Source: Clostridia bacterium (GTDB lineage Bacteria > Bacillota > Clostridia > Peptostreptococcales > Anaerovoracaceae). From it: DNA of 5,070 nt. The stretch is from the NCBI GenBank assembly GCA_024403215.1, contig JAKSSJ010000062.1, positions 1 through 5,070 of the forward strand, in the 5' to 3' direction. Both the position numbers and the translations under genes were made by a program. The notes beneath the pieces are model-generated. The model did not search any database. It was not told the DNA's origin and saw only the letters and a list, made by a program, of their open reading frames with translations. Shown here piece after piece: positions 1 to 5,070 of this stretch. Position 1 is the stretch's first letter. Each line of letters starts with the position of its first letter.

Positions 1-1241
1 TGCCTCTTTGTTCTGTGCCACGTTTTTGCCCTTTCCTTATCACTCTGCATCCAGAATTTTAAGATTACAGCGCCATAATCTGTGAGCTCTTTTTCGAACT
101 CATTGATTTCGTTATATGCTCTCTTCCAGTCATCCTCTGCGCAGAAGCCTTCAAGTCTTTCAACCATAACTCTGCCATACCAGGTTCTATCAAAGATATG
201 GATGTGGCCTGTCTTTGGAAGCTTTACATAGAATCTCCAAAGGAAGTGTCTTGCTTTTTCATATGGCTGTGGAGAAGCAACTGGAATTACCTCGAAGTCT
301 CTTGGGTCTAAAGGATAAGCAATACGCTTAATAGCGCCACCCTTTCCTGCAGCATCCCAGCCTTCAAATGCAAGAATAAATGGAATCTTCTTTTTATAAA
401 TCTGATAACTAAGCTCGTGAATTCTTTCTCCAAGCTCATCAAGCTTCTTCTCGTATTCCTCATCAGAAATAGTTTTATCAAGAGGAATTTCAGAAAGCTT
501 AACTGTCTTAGCCATCTTAAACTTTTCTTCGTAAGGCTTACCAATAAACTTGCCGTTTGCAAGAGCATTGTCAATTGTGTCTGAGAGAAGCTTAAATGCG
601 TTAAACTTAAGCTCTGATTGCTTCTTTGCATCTAAAATTACCCACTGTGAGAATTCATTTGTATCCTTCATGAAGGTTTCGTAGCTCTTCTTAAATGCCT
701 TGTAGTTTGCGTTCTGGAAACGATCTGCCTTTTTTACTCTCCAAGCAGACTTCTTGTTTGATGCAAGCTCTTCAAGTCGGCTCTTTTGTTCCTTCTCGGA
801 AATATCGGGGAACATCTTTAATACTACATAGCCGTTGTTAATAAGAGTTCTTTCATAATTGTTGATTGACTGGATTCTTTCCTCATACTGCTTTTTGGAA
901 AGCTTTCCCTTAAGACAATCATCAACCGTGCTTTCCATATAGCCTCCATCCATAAATCTGAAGGTTCCGTTTGCTGGCATAGATTGATAATATCTATAAA
1001 GGAAAGGATATCTCTCAAATCCTTCTCCGCCGCCCTCTACATAAACGTTGTAGAATCTTGGGTCTATACTTTTAATAAGTTCATTGATTAAATAGCCCTT
1101 TCCAGCTGTATCCCAGCCTTCAACCAAGACTATAAAAGGTATTCCAGCAGCCTTAATCTCTTGAAGTCTTGCTGAAATATTATCTCTGTAAGCTTTTGTA
1201 TCTCCCTTATTTACTTGTGCATTTACATTCTCATTTTCCAT
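1..1241 (-). CDS. pap: Polyphosphate:AMP phosphotransferase, two-domain PPK2 family (3' end cut by window edge)
   Basis: By family, this cytosolic enzyme transfers phosphate from inorganic polyphosphate to AMP, giving ADP. I translated 413 codons from the ATG at 1241; the frame is open to the window edge. It has two tandem PPK2 (PF03976-type) domains. The first carries a Walker A loop, EGWDTAGKG (residues 41-49). The second carries EGWDAAGKG (293-301) and the family's IFDRTWYGRVMVER segment (349-362). The first domain has FMDGGYMES where FDRxWYGR is expected, so it is probably non-catalytic; this fits class II PPK2 enzymes, where the C-terminal domain does the chemistry. Family members are about 475-500 residues, so some 70-90 residues are missing. 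The last dozen or so residues (after KFWMQ, 395-399) look atypical. A ribosome binding site AAAGGA (1252-1257) lies 10 nt before the start, a little far but usable. The gene follows the kinase-like gene by 53 bp with no terminator between, so co-transcription is likely. The class II assignment is firm; the symbol is by family. Confidence 0.93.
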   Translation of the reverse strand, partial: MENENVNAQVNKGDTKAYRDNISARLQEIKAAGIPFIVLVEGWDTAGKGYLINELIKSIDPRFYNVYVEGGGEGFERYPFLYRYYQSMPANGTFRFMDGGYMESTVDDCLKGKLSKKQYEERIQSINNYERTLINNGYVVLKMFPDISEKEQKSRLEELASNKKSAWRVKKADRFQNANYKAFKKSYETFMKDTNEFSQWVILDAKKQSELKFNAFKLLSDTIDNALANGKFIGKPYEEKFKMAKTVKLSEIPLDKTISDEEYEKKLDELGERIHELSYQIYKKKIPFILAFEGWDAAGKGGAIKRIAYPLDPRDFEVIPVASPQPYEKARHFLWRFYVKLPKTGHIHIFDRTWYGRVMVERLEGFCAEDDWKRAYNEINEFEKELTDYGAVILKFWMQSDKERAKTWHRTKR

Positions 1242-1261
1242 TTTGTTCCCATCCTTTTATA

Positions 1262-1300
1262 AATCAAACTACTTAATCAAACCGCTTAATCAAACTACTT
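1262..1300. repeat. Three tandem copies of a 13-bp repeat
   Basis: Read on the plus strand, the units are AATCAAACTACTT (1262-1274), AATCAAACCGCTT (1275-1287) and AATCAAACTACTT (1288-1300). The outer two are identical and the middle one differs at two adjacent bases. The copy nearest the kinase-like gene contains its last codon (AAG) and its TAG stop; the other two fill most of the 53-bp gap to the PPK2 gene. The unit is not a multiple of three, but it lies at or after the stop, so copy number would change only the gap between the stop and the next ribosome binding site. It looks like a local tandem duplication of the gene's 3' end; no function is evident. Confidence 0.9.
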
Positions 1301-3577
1301 GTTTGGGCCGCCAATTTCTATTCCGCCCTTTTCCTGCTCTTTAGCCTCTTGCGCGCGAACCTTTTCTACTGCCTGCTGATAACCCTCGACAACGTAATTA
1401 GCAAACTCTGTAGCATTCATATTCTTTGTATCATTAAAGAACTTTTCGCCATCAATATCTCTGATATAAGCATTAAACGCAGGATTAACTCTGATTGTTG
1501 ATCCCCCAGCTATTCTACTTGTACCACTAACTTTATTTGCAATCTCATCCGAAGCAAGATGCTTGCAATCAAGAAGCTTTATATAGATTAATTCTGAAAG
1601 CTCTTTTCTTACACTTTCCTTTGCTTTATTTAAATATTCTTCATTATCCTGCAAACCAATCAAAAGCAGTGGGGCATTAGTCCATCCTGGTTCTCCTCTT
1701 TTAGCCATATGGTCATCATAGGCCTTTTTATCATGATTATAAAATCTGCCACGCATTCCAAGATTTTTAATATTTAATTTAAATGCATCATAGTTTTCAG
1801 CAAGCGCATCATTTACTATGTATTCTGGTTTTGCATATTTTGCGAGCCTTTCATATGTAAAGTCTCTAATTTGCTTTGCTGTCTCAAGTCTGTTCTTTCC
1901 AAAATCCCTTGATGGCACATCCCTTTTAGCCTCGATATATGCTTCTGATGCTTTATACAGGCTAACAAGCTGTTTCTTTAAATCAGCGTCATTTAGTTCT
2001 CCGCCCGATAATGCAGTCGAAAGAGCCGCAAGCTCATTCTTCATCTTTTTAAATGAATCTGTGTTGATATGGAAGAATGGGTTGTTTGCCTCGAGCTGAT
2101 TTTCAAATGAAGCAATTTTATCATTAAAGATTTCTCTCTCGCTTCTAACAGGCTCTTTTATAACCCTTGCTTCGTTATATGGAATCTGCATCTTACCAAA
2201 CTTATTGTTTTTCTCCTTCTTCTCATATGTATCTGCAGCTGTAAATGCAGCAGTCCAAACTCTAGAATAAATAGTGGACCCTTCGTTCATCTCTCTAAGA
2301 CGCTGATAATTAAGCTCATTAAACTTATCATCAGGGATTACCCTCATTTTGCCGTCCTTAAGCTGAGTAAGATCATCTGTATCTGCATAGAGCTGATCAC
2401 TTTCAATAATCTTAGCTTTAAGCTTTTCAACATTTTCATATGCAGCATCTATTTCAGCTGAGGAAAGTTTTGCATCTGCAAGGAAAATAGTAAACTCTGG
2501 CTTTGTTAGAGTCATTATAGTGTCAGCCATGCTTCTGCTCATAAACATAATGTTCTCAAGCGAAGTTGTGTTCGTATCGCCAGAGCCAGCAGCTCTTGTG
2601 TGGAAGGAGTGGTCATTATCAATTCCAATAACTTCGTCAAGTACTGGATTCTCTGGATCTGTGGTATCAAACTTGTATAGCAGATTTCCAGCATGTCTAT
2701 CCTTGTTAGTACACATGAAATCTAAAACCTCTATATCTGCAAGCTGCATTAAAGCCTTGCCAGAGATAGCATGCTCAGAAACGTAATCGTCCCCCACCTT
2801 CTTTTGGCCCTTTAATGACCATTTGTAAATAGGGTCGTCCTTTTTTGGCCTTGACGTGTCGCTTCCGTAAGCCGTGTCCATAAAGTTATATTCTTTTTCT
2901 TCACCATTAACTTTAATGGTCATAAGTTCCGACTTTGCAAGAAGCCTGCTGCGTCCAAGAAGCTTTGCTACCTGGCTCATAGCATAATTTCTGCTCTCTA
3001 TTCCTGTCCCATCAGGGCTATCCTGGTAAGCTGCAGCATTCTCATCCTTAAGGTGAATTTCTGATGCAAAGCCCTCTTTTTCTATTCCATATTGGTCAGT
3101 AAATTTAATTGGAATTCTGCTAGAAAGCGCACCCCCAACCTTTTTAATATCAGGTGCGTTTACTTCAAGTACTCTCTTTCTTGCTCTGTCAATAAGCACA
3201 GGAAGTGGTACATCCTCGTTTAGATTTGCAGACTCAATTACATCATAATCTTTTCTTACGATGTCTAAAATATTTGAAATATTGGCATTGAGCTTTTTCT
3301 CAATCTTGCTTGTCTTGTCCTTTTTTAGAACAGCAAGGCCATTCGTAATTGCTGTAAGATAAGAAGCCTGAAGCTGAGTCAAATCATCCTCAGACATCTT
3401 GACAGGATTGTTGTGCTCGTCAAGTTTATAAAGCCTTTCAAGAAGAGTGCTTAATGTGCTTAATGACTCAAAAAAGTCCTCATAACTCTCATCAATATTT
3501 TGGCCTTCTAATGTCTTTTCATAGGCCGCAATATAACTTCTTAGCTTTCTCATTGTGTCTAATGCTCTATTTCCCAT
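1295..3577 (-). CDS. Large kinase-like protein with a PI3K/PI4K- or HipA-like catalytic core; substrate unknown
   Basis: This is a 760-residue, charged, probably cytosolic protein with no signal peptide or membrane helix. I do not recognise it as a named family. Residues 1-140 are mostly helical. Residues about 145-326 resemble the small-lobe/large-lobe core of atypical kinases: a glycine/serine turn VGGALSSR (147-154), strands with candidate ATP-binding lysines K158 and K177, and a helix with E194. Next comes LDFMCTNKDRHAGNLL (285-300), matching the catalytic loop DRHxxN (D293, N298), and then GIDNDHSF (318-325), with D320 or D322 as the likely metal-binding aspartate. DRHxGN followed by an IDxxxSF-type motif is typical of PI3K/PI4K-like and HipA-type kinases. 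Residues 335-760 are unexplained, rich in helix with heptad-like stretches (about 375-395, 485-580). The start has AAAGGA (3584-3589) six nt upstream; M9 is a weaker alternative. A promoter lies upstream and the PPK2 gene follows. Kinase-fold membership is inference from motifs; whether it targets protein, lipid or nucleotide is unknown. Confidence 0.9.
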   Translation of the reverse strand: MGNRALDTMRKLRSYIAAYEKTLEGQNIDESYEDFFESLSTLSTLLERLYKLDEHNNPVKMSEDDLTQLQASYLTAITNGLAVLKKDKTSKIEKKLNANISNILDIVRKDYDVIESANLNEDVPLPVLIDRARKRVLEVNAPDIKKVGGALSSRIPIKFTDQYGIEKEGFASEIHLKDENAAAYQDSPDGTGIESRNYAMSQVAKLLGRSRLLAKSELMTIKVNGEEKEYNFMDTAYGSDTSRPKKDDPIYKWSLKGQKKVGDDYVSEHAISGKALMQLADIEVLDFMCTNKDRHAGNLLYKFDTTDPENPVLDEVIGIDNDHSFHTRAAGSGDTNTTSLENIMFMSRSMADTIMTLTKPEFTIFLADAKLSSAEIDAAYENVEKLKAKIIESDQLYADTDDLTQLKDGKMRVIPDDKFNELNYQRLREMNEGSTIYSRVWTAAFTAADTYEKKEKNNKFGKMQIPYNEARVIKEPVRSEREIFNDKIASFENQLEANNPFFHINTDSFKKMKNELAALSTALSGGELNDADLKKQLVSLYKASEAYIEAKRDVPSRDFGKNRLETAKQIRDFTYERLAKYAKPEYIVNDALAENYDAFKLNIKNLGMRGRFYNHDKKAYDDHMAKRGEPGWTNAPLLLIGLQDNEEYLNKAKESVRKELSELIYIKLLDCKHLASDEIANKVSGTSRIAGGSTIRVNPAFNAYIRDIDGEKFFNDTKNMNATEFANYVVEGYQQAVEKVRAQEAKEQEKGGIEIGGPNK

Positions 3578-3607
3578 GCTAATTCCTTTCTTTTTTACAT
3601 ATTAAAA

Positions 3608-3637
3608 TAGTGGATAAAAAGCGACTTTTATCCACTA
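3608..3637. promoter_or_regulatory. Perfect 12-bp inverted repeat over the predicted transcription start: operator, 5' hairpin or terminator
   Basis: The arms TAGTGGATAAAA (3608-3619) and TTTTATCCACTA (3626-3637) are exact reverse complements around a 6-nt centre (3620-3625). On the minus strand the stem is followed by TTTTAAT. For transcripts reading through from the ferredoxin gene it could therefore act as an A+T-rich intrinsic terminator 61 nt past the stop codon. It also begins 2 nt after the predicted -10 box of the kinase-like gene and spans the expected start point near 3633, a classic repressor position. A transcript starting there would carry a 9-bp hairpin at its extreme 5' end. 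The sequence alone does not choose among these. Confidence 0.6.
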
Positions 3638-3639
3638 AT

Positions 3640-3668
3640 ATTTTACAACAATTATCGACTATCTTCAA
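3640..3668 (-). promoter_or_regulatory. Predicted sigma-A-type promoter for the kinase-like gene
   Basis: Read on the minus strand, TTGAAG (3663-3668) as the -35 and TAAAAT (3640-3645) as the -10 are separated by exactly 17 bp. The -35 matches TTGACA at four of six positions and the -10 matches TATAAT at five of six. The expected transcription start is near 3633, giving a leader of about 55 nt before the ATG at 3577. The promoter lies in the gap after the ferredoxin stop codon, so the kinase-like gene and the PPK2 gene can form their own transcription unit. Confidence 0.6.
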
Positions 3669-3685
3669 GGCAATTTGCCTCTTCT

Positions 3686-3697
3686 AAAAGGCCTTTT
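3686..3697. repeat. Perfect 12-bp palindrome just after the ferredoxin stop
   Basis: AAAAGGCCTTTT is its own reverse complement and begins 1 nt after the ferredoxin stop codon. A second short inverted repeat, AGGCAA / TTGCCT around one base (about 3668-3680), follows it. The AAGGC of the first and the GCCTT of the second could also pair with each other in RNA. Neither is followed by a T-run on the minus strand, so they are weak terminator candidates; the hairpin at 3608-3637 is a better one. They may only help process or stabilise the ferredoxin transcript's 3' end. Confidence 0.35.
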
Positions 3698-3698
3698 C

Positions 3699-4088
3699 TT
3701 AGTCCTCTACGACCTCTAAAATGCCCATTGGGCAAGCCTTTGCGCAGATTCCGCATGCTATGCACTTGGAAACCTTAGCTGGCTCTACTGTCTTTACCAT
3801 TACATGGAATGGGCAAGCAGCAACGCAGTCTCCGCACTGTACGCACTTCTTTTGGTCTATCATATATACGCCCTTTGCGTTCTTGCTAATAGCGCCGTGT
3901 GTGCAAGCCTTTTCGCACTTACCGCACTGTACGCAAAGCTTAGGTGCTGGTTCGCCATTATTTCCGGCTTCAATTCTAATGCAGGAAAGCTCTGGATTAA
4001 ATACCTTATAAAATGCCTCTGAGCAAGCTACTTCGCATGCCAGGCAGGCTTTACATTGAGTTTTATCTGTAATTTTAAGTTTTTTCAT
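3699..4088 (-). CDS. Small four-cluster [4Fe-4S] ferredoxin-type electron carrier
   Basis: This is a 129-residue soluble iron-sulfur protein, presumably a low-potential electron carrier in the cytosol. Four complete CxxCxxCxxxC motifs are present: C12/15/18/22, C52/55/58/62, C82/85/88/92 and C109/112/115/119. The last two end in Cys-Pro as in bacterial ferredoxins. That is enough for four [4Fe-4S] clusters, with one extra cysteine at 36. The layout resembles the HycB/HydN/CooF/DmsB family of electron-transfer subunits, but those are usually about 175-205 residues, so this is a compact version. There is no signal peptide. The start has an excellent AAGGAG (4096-4101) seven nt upstream. It appears to be monocistronic: a terminator lies before it, its own promoter is visible, and a hairpin follows. 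No oxidoreductase or hydrogenase gene is next to it, so its redox partner cannot be named. Confidence 0.93.
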   Translation of the reverse strand: MKKLKITDKTQCKACLACEVACSEAFYKVFNPELSCIRIEAGNNGEPAPKLCVQCGKCEKACTHGAISKNAKGVYMIDQKKCVQCGDCVAACPFHVMVKTVEPAKVSKCIACGICAKACPMGILEVVED

Positions 4089-4117
4089 TTTATGACTCCT
4101 TATTAAACGATGTTAAT

Positions 4118-4146
4118 ATTTTATCAAATTTTATGGCATTTTTCCA
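4118..4146 (-). promoter_or_regulatory. Predicted extended -10 promoter for the ferredoxin gene
   Basis: On the minus strand TAAAAT (4118-4123) is preceded by TGA, making an extended -10 (TGATAAAAT, 4118-4126). A weak -35, TGGAAA (4141-4146), lies 17 bp upstream. It sits between the lipid-kinase terminator and the ferredoxin start, where an independent promoter is expected. The expected start is near 4111, giving a leader of about 23 nt that includes the AAGGAG ribosome binding site. Confidence 0.5.
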
Positions 4147-4160
4147 TATACAAAAGCTCT

Positions 4161-4179
4161 AAAAAACGCCTGCGTTTTT
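4161..4179 (-). terminator. Intrinsic terminator after the lipid kinase gene
   Basis: Arms AAAAACGC (4162-4169) and GCGTTTTT (4172-4179) are exact reverse complements; allowing a realistic loop gives about 7 bp with a 4-nt loop. On the minus strand the stem ends in six consecutive T residues (4161-4166). It begins 8 nt after the lipid kinase stop codon. The A-run before and T-run after make it potentially bidirectional. It separates the lipid kinase from the ferredoxin transcription unit. Confidence 0.75.
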
Positions 4180-4187
4180 CGTCTTAT

Positions 4188-5000
4188 TTATAGAAAGGCC
4201 TCGTACTCAGTTACGTTAAGCACTGTCTCGCCGTCGATTTGAGCTGCACAAGGTCTAGAGAACTTAACCTGCATATGCTTTCCTGTAAAGATACTAACCA
4301 TATCCTTATTAGAAACATGGGTGCCCTTAAATATTGATGGGAACTGCATAAGGGCCTTGAGCTTAGATGGGCTCTTATAGATTACAAGAGTGAGGACATC
4401 AGATAATCTGTCCTGATCTGGGGCCATCATCATTCCGCCACCATAATATCTTCCCTTCATTGTTGGAGCAATCCAAACATGGTCGAAGGAATAGCTCTTT
4501 CCGTCTACTGTAACATCAGCATGACAAGGCTTAAAGTGGAATAGAAGACCCTTTATTGCAATGCTAGTATAATTAATCTCCTCATTCGGAGTTGTATCCT
4601 TAATTTGATCTGCAACCTCACAGCAATAGCCGTCAATTCCAAAGCCCATGTTATTGATGAATTTTTTCTCAAGACCATTAACCTTGACGGTTGGAAGATT
4701 TTCTAGATATTTATTAACCAAAACCTCTTCACCAGCCTTGTGGCCTATGTCTGTAAAGAAGTCATTGCCTGTTCCACTTCCAAGAAGATAAACGTTATTA
4801 TTGATTGTATAGCCGTTCATAGCATTGATGAAATAGTTAAGGGTTCCATCACCGCCTAAAAGAACAACCTCATCATCTCCATTAAGACCAGCGAAAAAAT
4901 TTGGATAATCAAGTCCAAGAGCATCAATAAGCTCTACATTCTCTTTTACTTCTGGCTTGATACCGTTGTTTGCGAGGGGATTGTAAAGATAATACTTCAT
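4188..5000 (-). CDS. Diacylglycerol kinase / YegS-BmrU family lipid kinase
   Basis: This 270-residue protein is of the DAGK catalytic family (PF00781-type), which phosphorylates lipid hydroxyls with ATP, typically recycling diacylglycerol to phosphatidate at the inner face of the membrane. Visible family motifs in order are: NPLANNG (7-13); the nucleotide-binding loop GGDGTLN (49-55); GSGTGNDF (74-81); NNMGFGIDG (116-124); GGGMMMAPD (187-195); and QIDGE (254-258) near the C-terminus, where the family keeps a conserved Asp-Gly-Glu. Length is slightly below the usual 290-310 residues, the region between the catalytic motifs being short. It has no signal peptide or membrane segment. A strong AAAGGAG (5008-5014) stands seven nt before the ATG. 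The start lies 12 bp after the stop of an upstream reading frame, so it is probably the last gene of an operon and ends at the 4161-4179 terminator. Family membership is secure; the exact lipid (diacylglycerol, undecaprenol, sphingoid or other) cannot be told from the sequence. Confidence 0.92.
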   Translation of the reverse strand: MKYYLYNPLANNGIKPEVKENVELIDALGLDYPNFFAGLNGDDEVVLLGGDGTLNYFINAMNGYTINNNVYLLGSGTGNDFFTDIGHKAGEEVLVNKYLENLPTVKVNGLEKKFINNMGFGIDGYCCEVADQIKDTTPNEEINYTSIAIKGLLFHFKPCHADVTVDGKSYSFDHVWIAPTMKGRYYGGGMMMAPDQDRLSDVLTLVIYKSPSKLKALMQFPSIFKGTHVSNKDMVSIFTGKHMQVKFSRPCAAQIDGETVLNVTEYEAFL

Positions 5001-5012
5001 AATGTTTCTCCT

Positions 5013-5070
5013 TTAGATTAAACCACAGACAATTAAAAATTCACCGATTGAATATGTAGGCATAACCCAG
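5013..5070 (-). CDS. C-terminal end of an upstream gene, possibly a membrane protein (partial)
   Basis: One minus-strand frame is open from the window edge for 18 codons (5016-5069) and stops at TAA (5013-5015). The peptide is WVMPTYSIGEFLIVCGLI, strongly hydrophobic and reading like the end of a transmembrane helix. The TAA overlaps the start of the lipid kinase ribosome binding site (TAAAGGAG), the close coupling expected between two genes of one operon. One other frame hits a stop (TGA) after nine codons. The fragment is too short to assign a family, and a chance open frame of this length is possible; the spacing and composition argue for a real gene end. Confidence 0.45.
   Translation of the reverse strand, partial: WVMPTYSIGEFLIVCGLI

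Noticed and set aside
308..1018. Two minus-strand open frames at 308-631 and 824-1018
   Set aside because: They lie in a different frame inside the PPK2 gene, whose own frame is open throughout and matches a known family; these translations are low-complexity and unlike any protein.
1262..1300. CRISPR-like array
   Set aside because: The 13-bp units are directly abutting with no spacers, so this is a plain tandem repeat.
1818..2786. Plus-strand open frames at 1818-2099 and 2520-2786
   Set aside because: They are antisense to the long kinase-like gene, lack convincing ribosome binding sites, and their serine- and phenylalanine-rich composition is what reverse-strand reading of that gene gives.
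3578..3698. A riboswitch or structured leader upstream of the kinase-like gene
   Set aside because: Only the simple inverted repeat and two short palindromes are present; the leader of about 55 nt from the predicted start is too short for a known metabolite-binding riboswitch and shows no conserved core.
3721..4022. Two overlapping plus-strand open frames antisense to the ferredoxin gene
   Set aside because: The regularly spaced cysteine motifs on the minus strand explain this region; the antisense frames are mirror images of the repeated cysteine codons.
4132..4148. Inverted repeat TATGG / CCATA around 7 bases overlapping the ferredoxin -35 region
   Set aside because: Five-base arms in A+T-rich DNA arise readily by chance; the position is suggestive but not enough to call an operator.

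Overview
The window looks like chromosomal DNA from a low-GC, anaerobic Firmicute, most likely a member of the Lachnospiraceae (Butyrivibrio/Pseudobutyrivibrio type). This assignment is inferred from A+T-rich DNA, strong AAGGAG/AAAGGAG ribosome binding sites, AGA as the dominant arginine codon, a cysteine-rich ferredoxin and tight co-oriented gene packing. No RNA gene, CRISPR array, transposase or phage gene is visible. All genes read on the minus strand, so transcription runs from position 5070 towards position 1.

In transcription order: (i) the last 18 codons of an upstream gene with a hydrophobic C-terminus (5013-5069), followed after 12 bp by (ii) a diacylglycerol-kinase/YegS-type lipid kinase (4188-5000), closed by a hairpin terminator (4161-4179). 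(iii) A small ferredoxin with four CxxCxxCxxxC motifs (3699-4088), with its own likely extended -10 promoter. (iv) A 760-residue protein (1295-3577) with no familiar name. It carries a central catalytic signature resembling PI3K/PI4K- and HipA-type kinases (NKDRHAGN, then GIDNDHSF), flanked by long helical regions. A good sigma-A-type promoter lies in front of it, and a perfect 12-bp inverted repeat sits over the predicted transcription start. (v) A two-domain PPK2-family polyphosphate:AMP phosphotransferase (1-1241), cut by the window edge. Only 53 bp separate it from gene (iv), largely filled by three tandem copies of a 13-bp repeat that begins over the stop codon of (iv).

Functionally, three of the five genes are phosphotransferases acting on different substrates: a lipid, AMP with polyphosphate as donor, and an unknown target. 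The kinase-like protein and the PPK2 enzyme are probably co-transcribed. The most novel item is the 760-residue kinase-like protein: its catalytic core is recognisable, but its substrate and its roughly 425-residue C-terminal region are not. A secondary oddity is that the last coding bases of the PPK2 gene at the window edge do not match what the family normally has there.
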